Of a stretch of DNA of 64,000 nt, positions 6,147-15,730 are shown one piece after another (position 1 is the stretch's first letter; each line of letters begins with the position of its first letter). Origin of the DNA: Lachnospiraceae bacterium UBA3273. Its GTDB lineage: Bacteria > Bacillota > Clostridia > Lachnospirales > Lachnospiraceae. A program made the translations under genes and the position numbers. A model generated the notes under the pieces. That model searched no databases and was not told where the DNA came from. It worked only from the letters and a program-made list of their open reading frames with translations. The stretch spans positions 1 to 64,000 of the forward strand of contig DEUB01000055.1 of NCBI GenBank assembly GCA_002362385.1, given 5' to 3'.

Positions 6147-9080
6147 ATGAAAAGAGCAACCAGTATTATTTGTACGATTGTACTTTTTTTAACTTTAATT
6201 TTTGTGAATTCCAATTGTGTATATGCAGAAGAAGGCTCCAGCCTGCAAAACTGGATCATATACGAATACAATGAAACTAACGGCCTTCCTACAGGAGAGG
6301 CCAATACGGTTTTGCAGACAAGGGACGGCTATGTATGGATCGGAAGCTATGGAGGGCTTATCCGCTATGACGGAACCACCTTCCGCAATTATTCCACGGA
6401 AAACGCCATTCCCTCTTCCAGCATCCGCGCGCTTTATGAGGACCATGAAGGCCGTCTGTGGATCGGCACCAATGACAGGGGCGTCTATCTTTATGAAAAC
6501 CAGGAGTTTATCCATTGCGAATATGAGAACGGGCAGGATTTTCTGTCTGTCCGCTCCTTTGCAGAGGATTCCGCGGGAAATATTTACGTAGGAACCACCT
6601 CCGGCCTGGCGGAGATAAAGGACAACAGGCTTTCGGTTGTCAATGACGGGGCCTGCGGTATGACGGTCTACAGCCTGGCTGTGGATGAAAACGATATTCT
6701 CTGGGCATGTATTGACGACGGAACGGCTCTGCTCCTTGATCCAGCAGGCGAATTGGTTTATACCTTTCATTCCGATGTGTTGGAAGCCGATCTGTATTGC
6801 GCCGGGACGTTAAAGGACGGAAGCCTGTACCTGGGCACCAGCGAAAATATGGTCTATCGGGTGGAGTTTTTAAATAAGGAGTATAAAAAGGATTCTTTTA
6901 ATTTTCATAAATACAGGACGGGAGAGGTTTCCACTGCAAATAACATTGTTCAGGATGCCGAAGGAAATATATGGGTTGCCGCATTAAACGGCACGGGATA
7001 TCTGGATAAAGATTATGACTGGCACCCGGTTTCGGCAAAACACGTAACGGCGGTAAATACGATTGCATTCGATTATGAGGGAAATATCTGGCTTGCTTCC
7101 ACCGGATACGGGGTCATTCATCTGGTAAGGGGCGTTTATTACAATGCAAACGATGTGGCTGGCATATCCGAAACGGCTATTAATACGGTAGCAGTCTGCA
7201 AAAATCAATATTATCTGGGAACGGATGGGGGACTGGTTATCCTGGATCAGAGGTTTAAACCTGTGGAAAATGAGCTGACGGAAATGCTTAAAGGGATCAG
7301 GATCCGGAATATTCTCTGCGACAGCAGCGGTAATATCTGGATCGGAACCTATTATCAGTACGGACTTCTGTTATATGAGCCGGAAACAGGAAGGATTTCG
7401 TCTTTCACACAGGAGGAAGGCTTATCCAACGATCAGATCAGAATGGTTTTGGAATGTTCTGACGGCAGTATCGCGGTGGCCAGCCAGGGCGGGGTGTCTG
7501 TTTTAAAAAACCGCCAGGTGGTAAAAACTTATACGGAAAAGGACGGATTATCTTATCCCATTATCCTGTGCCTGTGCGAAGGAGAGGACGGCACGCTGTA
7601 TGCAGGAAGCGACGGACAGGGATTTTATGCCATCAAGGACGGTAAAGTCACGCATTACGGGTTTGATGAAGGTCTCGAAGCAGGAGTGGTGCTGCGCATG
7701 CTGCCGGATGAAGACGGAAAGGGAATGTTTATCAGCGCAGGGAACGGGCTTTATTACTGGGATTTTGAAAGTTTTCGGGAGCTTTCGAATTATGAGAGGA
7801 GCCCGGGCAGTATCTTTGATTTGTACATAAACGGCGGGGAACTGTGGCTGATGCAGAGCAACGGAATCAATGTACTGGATAAAGAACAGCTGCTTGCCGG
7901 CGAAGAAACGGCAGTTAAGATAATCGGCGTTTCCAGCGGTCTGACGGGAACCTTAAATGCCAATGACTGGAATGTGGAAGAAAAAGGTCTGTTTTATCTA
8001 TGCACTGATAACGGAGTATCCGTACTGGATATGGCGCAGCTGGAAAGGGAAGAGAAAAGCGTGTATCTGGTCATGAATCAGATCGAGGTGGACGGAGAAG
8101 TTTATGAAATGCCTGAGAACATTGATATAAACGGGAATGCTACCCGTCTGACTTTTCAGTTTGCCGCCTTGTCTTATTCGGGAAGGGAGATAAACGTAAG
8201 ATACCGGTTAAAGGGATTTGATGAGGAAACCCACAGCATTACGAACGCCCAGCCCATGAGCGCCAGCTATACAAATCTCTCCGGGGGCGATTATGAATTT
8301 GTGGCGGAGGTCATGGCAGAGGACGGGGAGAGCGTATTAACTTCTTACAGCGTCATCGTCCATAAGGATTACAGGTTGTGGGAGCATACATGGTTCTGGA
8401 TCCTGGCGGCCGTTTTTGGAGTGGCTCTGGTGGCCTTTATCGTATGGATAGGCATCCGTTTAAAGACCCTGCGTCTGAAACAGAGGCAGGCGGAGTACAG
8501 GAATATCATCAATCAGTCCTTGAACACTTTTGCCAATACCATTGACGCAAAGGATAAATATACCAACGGACATTCCCAGAGGGTGGCGGTATATTCCAGG
8601 GAGCTTGCAAAAAAGCTGAAGCTGTCAAAAGAAGAGCAGGAACGGCTTTATTATATCGCATTGATGCATGATATCGGCAAAATCGGAATTTCCGATGAGA
8701 TCTTAAATAAGCCCGGTAAGCTGACAGAGGAAGAAAGGAAGGTCATTATGAGCCATCCCGCCATCGGCGGAGAGATCTTAAAGGATTTTACCTCTTTGCC
8801 CGGAATCAGTGAAGGAGCGCGTTATCATCATGAGCGATATGACGGAAAGGGCTATAATGAAGGCTTAAAAGGGGAGGAGATCCCGTTTTTTGCCAGGATC
8901 ATCTGTGTGGCGGATTCTTATGATGCCATGTCCAGCACAAGATGTTACAGGAAAGATCTGGATGAAGCTACGATCATAGAAGAACTGAAAAATAATGCGG
9001 GCACCCAGTTTGATCCGGATATTGTTGCCGTTATGCTGGAACTGATCGGGGAAGGCAGGGTTCCGGTGGACATTTGTTGA
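6147..9080 (+). CDS. Propeller sensor fused to an HD-GYP phosphodiesterase domain
   Basis: Roughly 977 residues from the ATG at 6147 (AGGAGA at 6135-6140; the open frame upstream lacks a ribosome site). The order is: signal peptide (MKRATSIICTIVLFLTLIF, cut near VYAEE); about a dozen two-component-regulator propeller repeats with motifs such as DGYVWIGSYGGLIRYDG, residues about 40-640; a Y_Y_Y-type Ig-like domain about 660-745; one membrane segment (about 755-778); and a cytoplasmic HD-GYP domain at the C-terminus. The HD pair is in MHDIGKIG and the second signature reads HHERYDGKGY followed by N, so GYP is GYN. HD-GYP domains hydrolyse cyclic-di-GMP; the propeller should bind an extracellular ligand, as in Bacteroidetes hybrid sensors. 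Together with the EAL fragment at 1-165 it suggests active c-di-GMP signalling. Confidence 0.88.
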   Translation: MKRATSIICTIVLFLTLIFVNSNCVYAEEGSSLQNWIIYEYNETNGLPTGEANTVLQTRDGYVWIGSYGGLIRYDGTTFRNYSTENAIPSSSIRALYEDHEGRLWIGTNDRGVYLYENQEFIHCEYENGQDFLSVRSFAEDSAGNIYVGTTSGLAEIKDNRLSVVNDGACGMTVYSLAVDENDILWACIDDGTALLLDPAGELVYTFHSDVLEADLYCAGTLKDGSLYLGTSENMVYRVEFLNKEYKKDSFNFHKYRTGEVSTANNIVQDAEGNIWVAALNGTGYLDKDYDWHPVSAKHVTAVNTIAFDYEGNIWLASTGYGVIHLVRGVYYNANDVAGISETAINTVAVCKNQYYLGTDGGLVILDQRFKPVENELTEMLKGIRIRNILCDSSGNIWIGTYYQYGLLLYEPETGRISSFTQEEGLSNDQIRMVLECSDGSIAVASQGGVSVLKNRQVVKTYTEKDGLSYPIILCLCEGEDGTLYAGSDGQGFYAIKDGKVTHYGFDEGLEAGVVLRMLPDEDGKGMFISAGNGLYYWDFESFRELSNYERSPGSIFDLYINGGELWLMQSNGINVLDKEQLLAGEETAVKIIGVSSGLTGTLNANDWNVEEKGLFYLCTDNGVSVLDMAQLEREEKSVYLVMNQIEVDGEVYEMPENIDINGNATRLTFQFAALSYSGREINVRYRLKGFDEETHSITNAQPMSASYTNLSGGDYEFVAEVMAEDGESVLTSYSVIVHKDYRLWEHTWFWILAAVFGVALVAFIVWIGIRLKTLRLKQRQAEYRNIINQSLNTFANTIDAKDKYTNGHSQRVAVYSRELAKKLKLSKEEQERLYYIALMHDIGKIGISDEILNKPGKLTEEERKVIMSHPAIGGEILKDFTSLPGISEGARYHHERYDGKGYNEGLKGEEIPFFARIICVADSYDAMSSTRCYRKDLDEATIIEELKNNAGTQFDPDIVAVMLELIGEGRVPVDIC

Positions 9081-9125
9081 CTTTTCCCCCTTCTTTTAGT
9101 ATATTTATAAAGGTATGGAGGTCGG

Positions 9126-10145
9126 ATGATTATGGGAGAAATGGTAAATGTTGCACTGGATGCGATGGGCGGAGACAATGCGCCGGCAGAAATAGTAAAG
9201 GGTGCGGTGGAAGCTGTCAACGAAAGAGATAATGTTAAGGTGTATTTGCTTGGGAAAGAAGATATGGTAAAGGCGGAACTTGCAAAATATACCTATGATG
9301 AAAGCAGGATAGAGGTCATACATACGGAGGATGTCATTGAAATGGCGGAAGCTCCCGTAAATGCCATCCGCAAAAAGAAGGATTCCTCCATTGTAAAGGG
9401 AATGGCCATGACCAAGGAAGGCGTAACGGACGCTTTTGTTTCGGCAGGCAGCACAGGTGCGGTATTAGTAGGCGGTACGGTTTTGGTCGGAAGGATCAAA
9501 GGAGTGGAAAGAGCGCCCTTAGCGCCTTTGATTCCTACAGCCACGGGAGCGGCCCTTTTGATCGACTGCGGAGCAAATGTGGATGCGAGAGCTTCCCATT
9601 TATTACAGTTTGCAAAAATGGGTTCTATCTATATGGAAAGCGTTATGGGAATTAAGAATCCCCGTGTGGCGCTTGTGAGCAATGGGGCGGAAGAGGAAAA
9701 GGGAAATGCCCTGGTAAAAGAAACCCATCCCCTTTTAAGGAGCTGCCCCGACATTAACTTTATCGGTAATATCGAGGCGAGAGATATTCCCATGGGTATG
9801 GCGGATGTAGTAGTCTGCGAGGCTTTTGTAGGCAACGCCATCTTAAAGACCTATGAGGGAGTGGGAGCTGTTTTGATCAACAAGATCAAGGGCAGCCTGA
9901 TGGAAAACCTGCGTACAAAAATAGGCGCTCTCCTTATCAAACCCGCATTGAAGAAAACTTTAGGCGAATTTGATGTGGATAAATACGGCGGAGCCCCGCT
10001 TTTGGGATTAAACGGCCTGGTTGTCAAGACCCATGGCAATTCAAAGGCGGTGGTAATTAAAAACTGTATTTTCCAGTGCGCTACATTTAAGGAACAGAAA
10101 ATTAACGAGAAGATAAAAGAAAGAATCGTTCCCGTAAGCGAATAG
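9126..10145 (+). CDS. plsX: Phosphate acyltransferase PlsX
   Basis: PlsX converts acyl-ACP to acyl-phosphate, the donor for PlsY in phospholipid synthesis. The protein is about 339 residues, the normal length, with VALDAMGGDNAP at the N-terminus, a central DAFVSAGSTGAVL and the C-terminal YGGAPLLGLNG. Three close in-frame ATGs exist (9126, 9132, 9141); GGAGG at 9117-9121 fits 9132 best (10 nt) but 9126 cannot be excluded. It heads plsX-acpP, followed by rnc-smc-ftsY, the standard Firmicute order. Confidence 0.95.
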   Translation: MIMGEMVNVALDAMGGDNAPAEIVKGAVEAVNERDNVKVYLLGKEDMVKAELAKYTYDESRIEVIHTEDVIEMAEAPVNAIRKKKDSSIVKGMAMTKEGVTDAFVSAGSTGAVLVGGTVLVGRIKGVERAPLAPLIPTATGAALLIDCGANVDARASHLLQFAKMGSIYMESVMGIKNPRVALVSNGAEEEKGNALVKETHPLLRSCPDINFIGNIEARDIPMGMADVVVCEAFVGNAILKTYEGVGAVLINKIKGSLMENLRTKIGALLIKPALKKTLGEFDVDKYGGAPLLGLNGLVVKTHGNSKAVVIKNCIFQCATFKEQKINEKIKERIVPVSE

Positions 10146-10160
10146 GAAGGAAGTCATTTA

Positions 10161-10394
10161 GTGGAATTTGAAGTTTTACGCGACATTCTGGTTAAGATAC
10201 TGGGGGTTGCCCCGGATGAGATAACCATGGACAGCACATTTGCGGAGGATTTGGGTGCGGATTCTTTGGATATGTATCAGGTTGTTCTGCAAATGGAAGA
10301 AACCTTTGAAATTGAATTAGAGCCAAAGAAGGTTGAAAAGATTAAAAATGTTTCCGAAGCGGTATCCTATATTAAACATGCAAAAAAGAAATAA
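10161..10394 (+). CDS. acpP: Acyl carrier protein
   Basis: A 77-residue acidic protein with the phosphopantetheine attachment site GADSLD (Ser at about residue 36), and the helix spacing of ACP. It carries growing fatty-acid chains and supplies acyl-ACP to PlsX, encoded just upstream. The start is GTG at 10161, preceded by GGAAGGAAG at 10145-10153. A terminator directly follows the stop codon. Confidence 0.95.
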   Translation: MEFEVLRDILVKILGVAPDEITMDSTFAEDLGADSLDMYQVVLQMEETFEIELEPKKVEKIKNVSEAVSYIKHAKKK

Positions 10395-10415
10395 AAAGCC
10401 CGTCAGGGGCTTTTT
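10393..10415 (+). terminator. Terminator after acpP
   Basis: AAAAAGCCC and GGGCTTTTT form a short, perfect stem with a GTCAG-type loop, starting inside the acpP stop codon. It should lower transcription into rnc; no strong promoter is evident in the 80 bp that follow, so rnc is probably expressed by read-through. Confidence 0.8.
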
Positions 10416-10497
10416 CATTGCACGTGCAAAGCAATGAGCGGTGCCGCAAAACAATGCGCACTGCGTATCATGCTATGAAAGAAGTAAAGGTTATAAA

Positions 10498-11190
10498 ATG
10501 GAATCAATGGAAGAACTGGAACAGAAAATAGGATATAGTTTTAAAAATGAGGCGCTGCTGCGTCAGGCGCTGACCCACAGCTCTTTTTCCAACGAACAGA
10601 AGATCAAGAAATGGAAAAATTATGAGCGGATCGAATTTTTGGGGGATGCGGTTTTAGAACTGGTCAGCAGCGATTATTTTTACCGCACCTATCCCGATGA
10701 GACGGAAGGAAATCTTACCAAGATGCGTGCGGCGGCCGTTTGTGAGCAGGCCCTTGCCATTACTGCAAGGGAACTGAATTTGGGGAAATATCTGGTTCTG
10801 GGAAAAGGCGAGGAACAAAACGGCGGCAGGGAAAGGGATTCCATTATCGCCGATGTGGTAGAGGCTGTTATCGGCGCTATTTATCTGGATTCCGGCATGA
10901 GGGAGGCAAAGCATTTTATATACCGCTTTGTATTAAATGATCTGGATCATAAAAGGCTTTTTTTTGATGCGAAATCTGTTTTGCAGGAGTATCTGCAGGA
11001 AGAAAAGGCAGGAGAACTGACTTACAGGTCTGTGGGAGAAGAGGGACCGGAGCACGAAAAGGTCTTTGTCATGGAGGCGTTATTAAACGGAGAGGTCATC
11101 GGAGCGGGTAAGGGAAAAAGCAAAAAGGCGGCCCAGCAGAGCGCGGCCTACGAAGCCCTTATGAAATGTAAGAAGGGCAATGAGGGGTAA
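10498..11190 (+). CDS. rnc: Ribonuclease III
   Basis: RNase III cleaves double-stranded RNA in rRNA processing and mRNA turnover. I start it at ATG 10498 (MESMEELEQKIGYSF, 230 residues), with AAAGG 7 nt upstream; the frame continues open to a GTG at 10441 without family similarity. The signature ERIEFLGDAVLEL (about residues 41-53) holds the catalytic acidic residues, with DVVEAVIGAIYLDSG later, and the C-terminal third is a double-stranded RNA-binding domain ending GKSKKAAQQSAAYEAL. It is followed after 3 nt by smc, as in many Firmicutes. Confidence 0.95.
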   Translation: MESMEELEQKIGYSFKNEALLRQALTHSSFSNEQKIKKWKNYERIEFLGDAVLELVSSDYFYRTYPDETEGNLTKMRAAAVCEQALAITARELNLGKYLVLGKGEEQNGGRERDSIIADVVEAVIGAIYLDSGMREAKHFIYRFVLNDLDHKRLFFDAKSVLQEYLQEEKAGELTYRSVGEEGPEHEKVFVMEALLNGEVIGAGKGKSKKAAQQSAAYEALMKCKKGNEG

Positions 11191-11193
11191 GGT

Positions 11194-14100
11194 ATGTATT
11201 TAAAAAGTATTGAAGTTCATGGATTTAAATCCTTTGCAAATAAGATCGTATTTCAGTTCCATCAGGGCATCACGGGAATCGTGGGCCCTAACGGAAGCGG
11301 TAAGAGCAATGTTGCCGATGCGGTACGCTGGGTTTTGGGCGAACAGCGCATCAAGCAGCTTCGCGGAGCCAGTATGCAGGACGTTATTTTTTCCGGTACG
11401 GAAAACCGCAAGCCTTTAGGCTATGCCTACGTTGCCATAACCTTAGATAACAGCGACCATTCCCTGGCCATTGATTTTGAAGAGGTAACGGTTGCCAGAC
11501 GGATCTACCGTTCCGGGGAAAGTGAATACCTGATAAACGGCGCGCCCTGCAGATTGAAGGATGTCAATGAACTGTTTTACGATACGGGTATCGGTAAAGA
11601 GGGCTATTCCATTATCGGACAGGGCCAGATCGACAAGATCCTAAGCGGCAAGCCCGAAGAGCGCAGGGAGCTTTTTGACGAAGCGGCAGGCATTGTAAAA
11701 TTTAAAAGAAGAAAAGTGACCGCACAGAAAAAGCTGGAGGATGAGAAGGCCAACATGGTCCGTATCAACGATATTCTGGCGGAACTGGAAAAGCAGATCG
11801 GGCCTTTGGAGAAGCAGTCGGAAAAGGCGAAAATATATTTAAAGCAGAAAGAGGAATTAAAGACTCTGGATGTGAATATGTTTTTACTGGAGAATGCCCG
11901 CTTGAAGGAGCAGTTTGAGGATGTGAAGGAAAAGTTTACCGTTGCATCCGAAGACCTGGAAAATACCACAAAGGAATATGAGAACATCAAGTCCGAATAT
12001 GATAAAATAGCAGGGGAACTGGAAGAACTGGAGCGCAATATAGAAGAGGAGCGCATGGCTCTTTCCGATACCAATGTGATGCGGGGCAAGCTGGAAGGAC
12101 AGATCAATGTTTTAAAGGAGCAGATCTTATCCGCAACGGGCAATGAAGAGCACTTAAAAGTAAGACAGGCTTCTTTGCAGGAGCAGATTGCAGGAAAGGA
12201 TAAGGAAAAGGAAGAAATTCTTGCAGGCAAAAAGCAGTTCGACGACGCCCTTTCCCAGATGGAAGAAAAGAAGGCAGAGGCCCAGGCTGCGCTGGAAGCT
12301 CTGCAAAAACGCATGGAGGAATTGAACGGACAGATCGAAGCCGGCAAAAATTCCATTATCCAGGCGTTAAATGACCGGGCGGGCATCAAATCCCGCATCA
12401 GCAGCTTTGATACGAGATTGGAACAGATTCAGATTCGAAAGGCGGAGCTGAATTCCAGGCTCCTTCGCGCCAAATCCGACGAGGCGAAGCATGAAGAGAC
12501 TATTTTAAAATTACAGGGCGAATTTGAGTCCATTAACGAAGAGATTACCGGCTTAAATGAAAAGCAGAGCGCTTTGGAGGAAAGAAACCATGAGATCACG
12601 GACGAGCTTTCCGCTAAGGACCAGAAGCTTCGGGACATCCAGGTGCTTTATCATCAGGCAAAATCCAAGCTGGACGCCATCAGCAATTTAACGGAGCGTT
12701 ACGACGGTTACGGCAACAGTATCCGCAAGGTCATGGAGCAGAAGGAAGAAAACAAGGGGATCATCGGCGTTGTTGCGGATATCATCAAGGTGGAGGAAAA
12801 GAATGAGACCGCCATTGAGACGGCCCTTGGCGGTAATATCCAGAATATTGTGACCGATGATGAGGAAACCGCTAAAAAGATGATTTCCTTCTTAAAGAGA
12901 AATAAATTCGGGCGCGCCACTTTTCTGCCGCTGACAAGCATTACCAGACCCCAGGAATTTAAGACTCCCGAGGTTTTAAAAGAAAAAGGCGTGATCGGCA
13001 TGGCGGATGAGCTTGTTCATACAAAGAAGGAATACCGCAACGTGGCAAAGGCCATGTTAGGGCGCATTGTCGTTGTGGACAATGTGGACAATGCGGTTAA
13101 GATCGCCAGGAAATTTGATTACGGCATCCGTATGGTTACCGTAGAAGGCGAACTGCTTGTGCCCGGCGGAGCCATCAGCGGCGGCGCTTTCAAAAATTCC
13201 AGCAACCTATTGGGCAGACGCCGTGAAATGGACGAGCTTTCTGCAAAGGTAAAGAATTACTTAAAAGAAATTGATGCACTGTTAGATGACATTGAAAAGA
13301 CAAAGAGCGAGAGGATGCAGGTAAGGCGCGATTTAGAGGAAGTAAAGGCTACTCTGCAGGAACGTTTTATCGCACAGAACACCGCCCGCCTCAATGTGAT
13401 CCAGGCGGAGGAAAAGAGAAACGAAACAGGAAAGGGCTATTCACAGTTAAAGGAAGAGCAGGAAGAGATCGAAGGACAGCTTTCGGAAATTGCCAAAGGC
13501 AAGGAGGATGCCGCCAAGGAGCTTTCCGATTCCGAGCAGATGGAAAAGAATGTCCAGGAAGAGATTGCAGGATTCCAGGAGGAGCTGGATGCCGTCAGGA
13601 TGAAAGAAGGGGAACAGGCTGTACGGAATGGGGAACTGGATGTGGAAATGGAAAAGATCATCCAGAAGCAGTCCTTTGAACAGCAGAATCTGGACCGTAT
13701 TCTTTCGGAGCGGGGCAGATATGAGGAAGAACTTTCCGAAATCGATTCCGGCATGGAAAGCACCGTAAATGATATCGAGCAGAAAAAGGCGGATATTGCA
13801 GAGCTTGAGAAAACAATTGCGGCTTCCTATGACAGTCAGAATGAAAATGAAGAAAAGCTTCAAAATAATACAAAGAGAAGAGAGGAGCTTTCTGCAAAAC
13901 AGAAAAACTTCTTTACGGACAGGGAGTCCTTATCGGAGCGCATGACTGCACTGGATAAAGAGGTATACCGCCTTAACGCCCAGAAGGAGAGGCTGGAAGA
14001 GTCCATTGAGACAAAGATCAATTATATGTGGAATGAATATGAGATCACGCTTTCTGATGCGGCGGCCCTGCGGAATGAGGAAATGAATGACTTAACGGTC

Positions 14101-14751
14101 ATGAAAAGGGATGCGGCGGCCATCAAAGACGCTATCAAACGTCTGGGAGACGTCAACGTCAATGCCATTGAGGATTATAAAAGCGTCATGGAGCGTTATA
14201 CCTTCTTAAAGGGGCAGTATGACGATCTGGTCGAGGCGGAGAAACAGCTTTTAGGCATTATCGAGGAATTGGATACCGCCATGAGGAAGCAGTTTGAAGA
14301 GAAATTTGCAGAGATAACCAAGGAATTCGACAAAGTATTCAAGGAGCTTTTCGGCGGCGGAAAGGGTACTTTGGAGTTAATTGAGGAGGAAGATATTCTG
14401 GAAGCGGGCATCCGCATCATCGCCCAGCCGCCGGGAAAGAAGCTGCAGAATATGATGCAGTTATCCGGTGGGGAAAAGGCTTTGACGGCAATCGCTCTGT
14501 TATTTGCCATCCAGAATTTAAAACCCTCTCCCTTCTGTCTTTTAGATGAGATCGAAGCAGCGTTAGATGAATCCAACGTAGGGCGGTTTGCAAATTATTT
14601 ACATAAGCTGACAAAACATACCCAGTTTATTGTCATTACGCACAGGCGTGGTACAATGGAAAAGGCGGACAGGCTTTACGGTATTACCATGCAGGAGAAG
14701 GGAGTTTCCACACTGGTCAGCGTGGACCTCATAGACAAGGATATTAAGTAA
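11194..14751 (+). CDS. smc: Chromosome partition protein Smc
   Basis: Smc is the ATPase core of the bacterial condensin (Smc-ScpAB) that compacts and separates sister chromosomes. The 1185-residue length is standard. Walker A is GPNGSGKSN at residues 31-39; two long coiled-coil arms (about 170-490 and 680-1010) flank a globular hinge (about 500-670, with GVIGMADELV and VPGGAISGGAF); the C-terminal head has the LSGGEKALTAIALLF signature and Walker B CLLDEIEAALD. The gene begins 3 nt after rnc and ends 19 nt before ftsY, so the three are likely one transcript. Confidence 0.97.
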   Translation: MYLKSIEVHGFKSFANKIVFQFHQGITGIVGPNGSGKSNVADAVRWVLGEQRIKQLRGASMQDVIFSGTENRKPLGYAYVAITLDNSDHSLAIDFEEVTVARRIYRSGESEYLINGAPCRLKDVNELFYDTGIGKEGYSIIGQGQIDKILSGKPEERRELFDEAAGIVKFKRRKVTAQKKLEDEKANMVRINDILAELEKQIGPLEKQSEKAKIYLKQKEELKTLDVNMFLLENARLKEQFEDVKEKFTVASEDLENTTKEYENIKSEYDKIAGELEELERNIEEERMALSDTNVMRGKLEGQINVLKEQILSATGNEEHLKVRQASLQEQIAGKDKEKEEILAGKKQFDDALSQMEEKKAEAQAALEALQKRMEELNGQIEAGKNSIIQALNDRAGIKSRISSFDTRLEQIQIRKAELNSRLLRAKSDEAKHEETILKLQGEFESINEEITGLNEKQSALEERNHEITDELSAKDQKLRDIQVLYHQAKSKLDAISNLTERYDGYGNSIRKVMEQKEENKGIIGVVADIIKVEEKNETAIETALGGNIQNIVTDDEETAKKMISFLKRNKFGRATFLPLTSITRPQEFKTPEVLKEKGVIGMADELVHTKKEYRNVAKAMLGRIVVVDNVDNAVKIARKFDYGIRMVTVEGELLVPGGAISGGAFKNSSNLLGRRREMDELSAKVKNYLKEIDALLDDIEKTKSERMQVRRDLEEVKATLQERFIAQNTARLNVIQAEEKRNETGKGYSQLKEEQEEIEGQLSEIAKGKEDAAKELSDSEQMEKNVQEEIAGFQEELDAVRMKEGEQAVRNGELDVEMEKIIQKQSFEQQNLDRILSERGRYEEELSEIDSGMESTVNDIEQKKADIAELEKTIAASYDSQNENEEKLQNNTKRREELSAKQKNFFTDRESLSERMTALDKEVYRLNAQKERLEESIETKINYMWNEYEITLSDAAALRNEEMNDLTVMKRDAAAIKDAIKRLGDVNVNAIEDYKSVMERYTFLKGQYDDLVEAEKQLLGIIEELDTAMRKQFEEKFAEITKEFDKVFKELFGGGKGTLELIEEEDILEAGIRIIAQPPGKKLQNMMQLSGGEKALTAIALLFAIQNLKPSPFCLLDEIEAALDESNVGRFANYLHKLTKHTQFIVITHRRGTMEKADRLYGITMQEKGVSTLVSVDLIDKDIK

Positions 14752-14770
14752 ATCGTTTTAAGGAGGGTCT

Positions 14771-15709
14771 ATGGAAGAAGAAAAGTTAGGGTTTTTTGGC
14801 AGGCTGAAAGCGGGACTGGCCAAAACGAGAAATAATATTGTACGGGGCATTGATAATGTGTTTTCCGGGTTTTCCAATATTGACGAGGATTTTTATGAGG
14901 AACTGGAAGAAATCCTGATCATGGGGGACATCGGCGTGAATGCCACCACAAAGATCGTGGAGCGGCTGAAGGAACAGGTCAAGGAGCAGCATATCAAGGA
15001 GCCGTCGGAGTGCAAGCAGCTTTTGATCGACGGCATTAAGGAGCAGATGCGGGTGGAGGAAACCGCCTATGATTTTGAAACGGAGCAGTCTGTGGTGTTA
15101 GTGATCGGCGTCAACGGCGTGGGAAAGACAACCTCTGTAGGAAAGCTTGCGGGGAAGCTCAAGGATAAGGGCCGAAAGGTGCTTTTGGCGGCGGCGGATA
15201 CCTTCCGTGCGGCGGCCATCGAACAGTTAGAGGAATGGTCCCACAGAGCCGGCGTGGATATTATTTCCGGCAGCGAGGGCGCAGACCCTGCAAGCGTTAT
15301 TTATGATGCGGTCAGCGCGGCAAAGGCAAGGCATGTGGACGTACTTTTGTGCGATACGGCCGGAAGGCTGCATAATAAGAAAAATTTAATGGAAGAATTA
15401 AAGAAGATCAACCGGATCATTGACAGGGAATTTCCGGACGCTCATCGGGAAAACCTGGTGGTCTTAGACGGGACTACGGGGCAGAATGCGCTAAACCAGG
15501 CAAGAGAATTTGCCCAGGTAGCGGACCTGACGGGGATCATCCTGACCAAGTTAGACGGGACTGCAAAGGGCGGTATCGCCGTGGCGATCCAGTCGGAACT
15601 TAACATACCGGTCAAATATATCGGCGTAGGAGAAAGTATTGAAGATTTACAGAAATTTGATGCGGATCAGTTTGTAAACGCATTGTTTGATGTGGCTCCC
15701 GAGGCTTAG
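14771..15709 (+). CDS. ftsY: Signal recognition particle receptor FtsY
   Basis: FtsY is the membrane-associated SRP-receptor GTPase that delivers ribosomes making membrane proteins to SecYEG. The 312-residue protein has a short acidic N-terminus, a helical N domain, and the NG GTPase core: GVNGVGKTTSVGKLAGKL (G1, about residues 115-132), DTFRAAAIEQL, DTAGRL (G3), and TKLDGTAKGG (G4). AGGAGG at 14761-14766 precedes the start. It is the last member of the rnc-smc-ftsY group. ilvA follows after 21 nt and might be read through from it. Confidence 0.96.
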   Translation: MEEEKLGFFGRLKAGLAKTRNNIVRGIDNVFSGFSNIDEDFYEELEEILIMGDIGVNATTKIVERLKEQVKEQHIKEPSECKQLLIDGIKEQMRVEETAYDFETEQSVVLVIGVNGVGKTTSVGKLAGKLKDKGRKVLLAAADTFRAAAIEQLEEWSHRAGVDIISGSEGADPASVIYDAVSAAKARHVDVLLCDTAGRLHNKKNLMEELKKINRIIDREFPDAHRENLVVLDGTTGQNALNQAREFAQVADLTGIILTKLDGTAKGGIAVAIQSELNIPVKYIGVGESIEDLQKFDADQFVNALFDVAPEA

Positions 15710-15730
15710 GGAGCAGGAAGAAGGGATAAA

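Noticed and set aside
11604..12398. Ser/Phe-rich frame opposite smc (and similar ones at 13437-13863)
   Set aside because: Antisense of coiled-coil codons; long but featureless.
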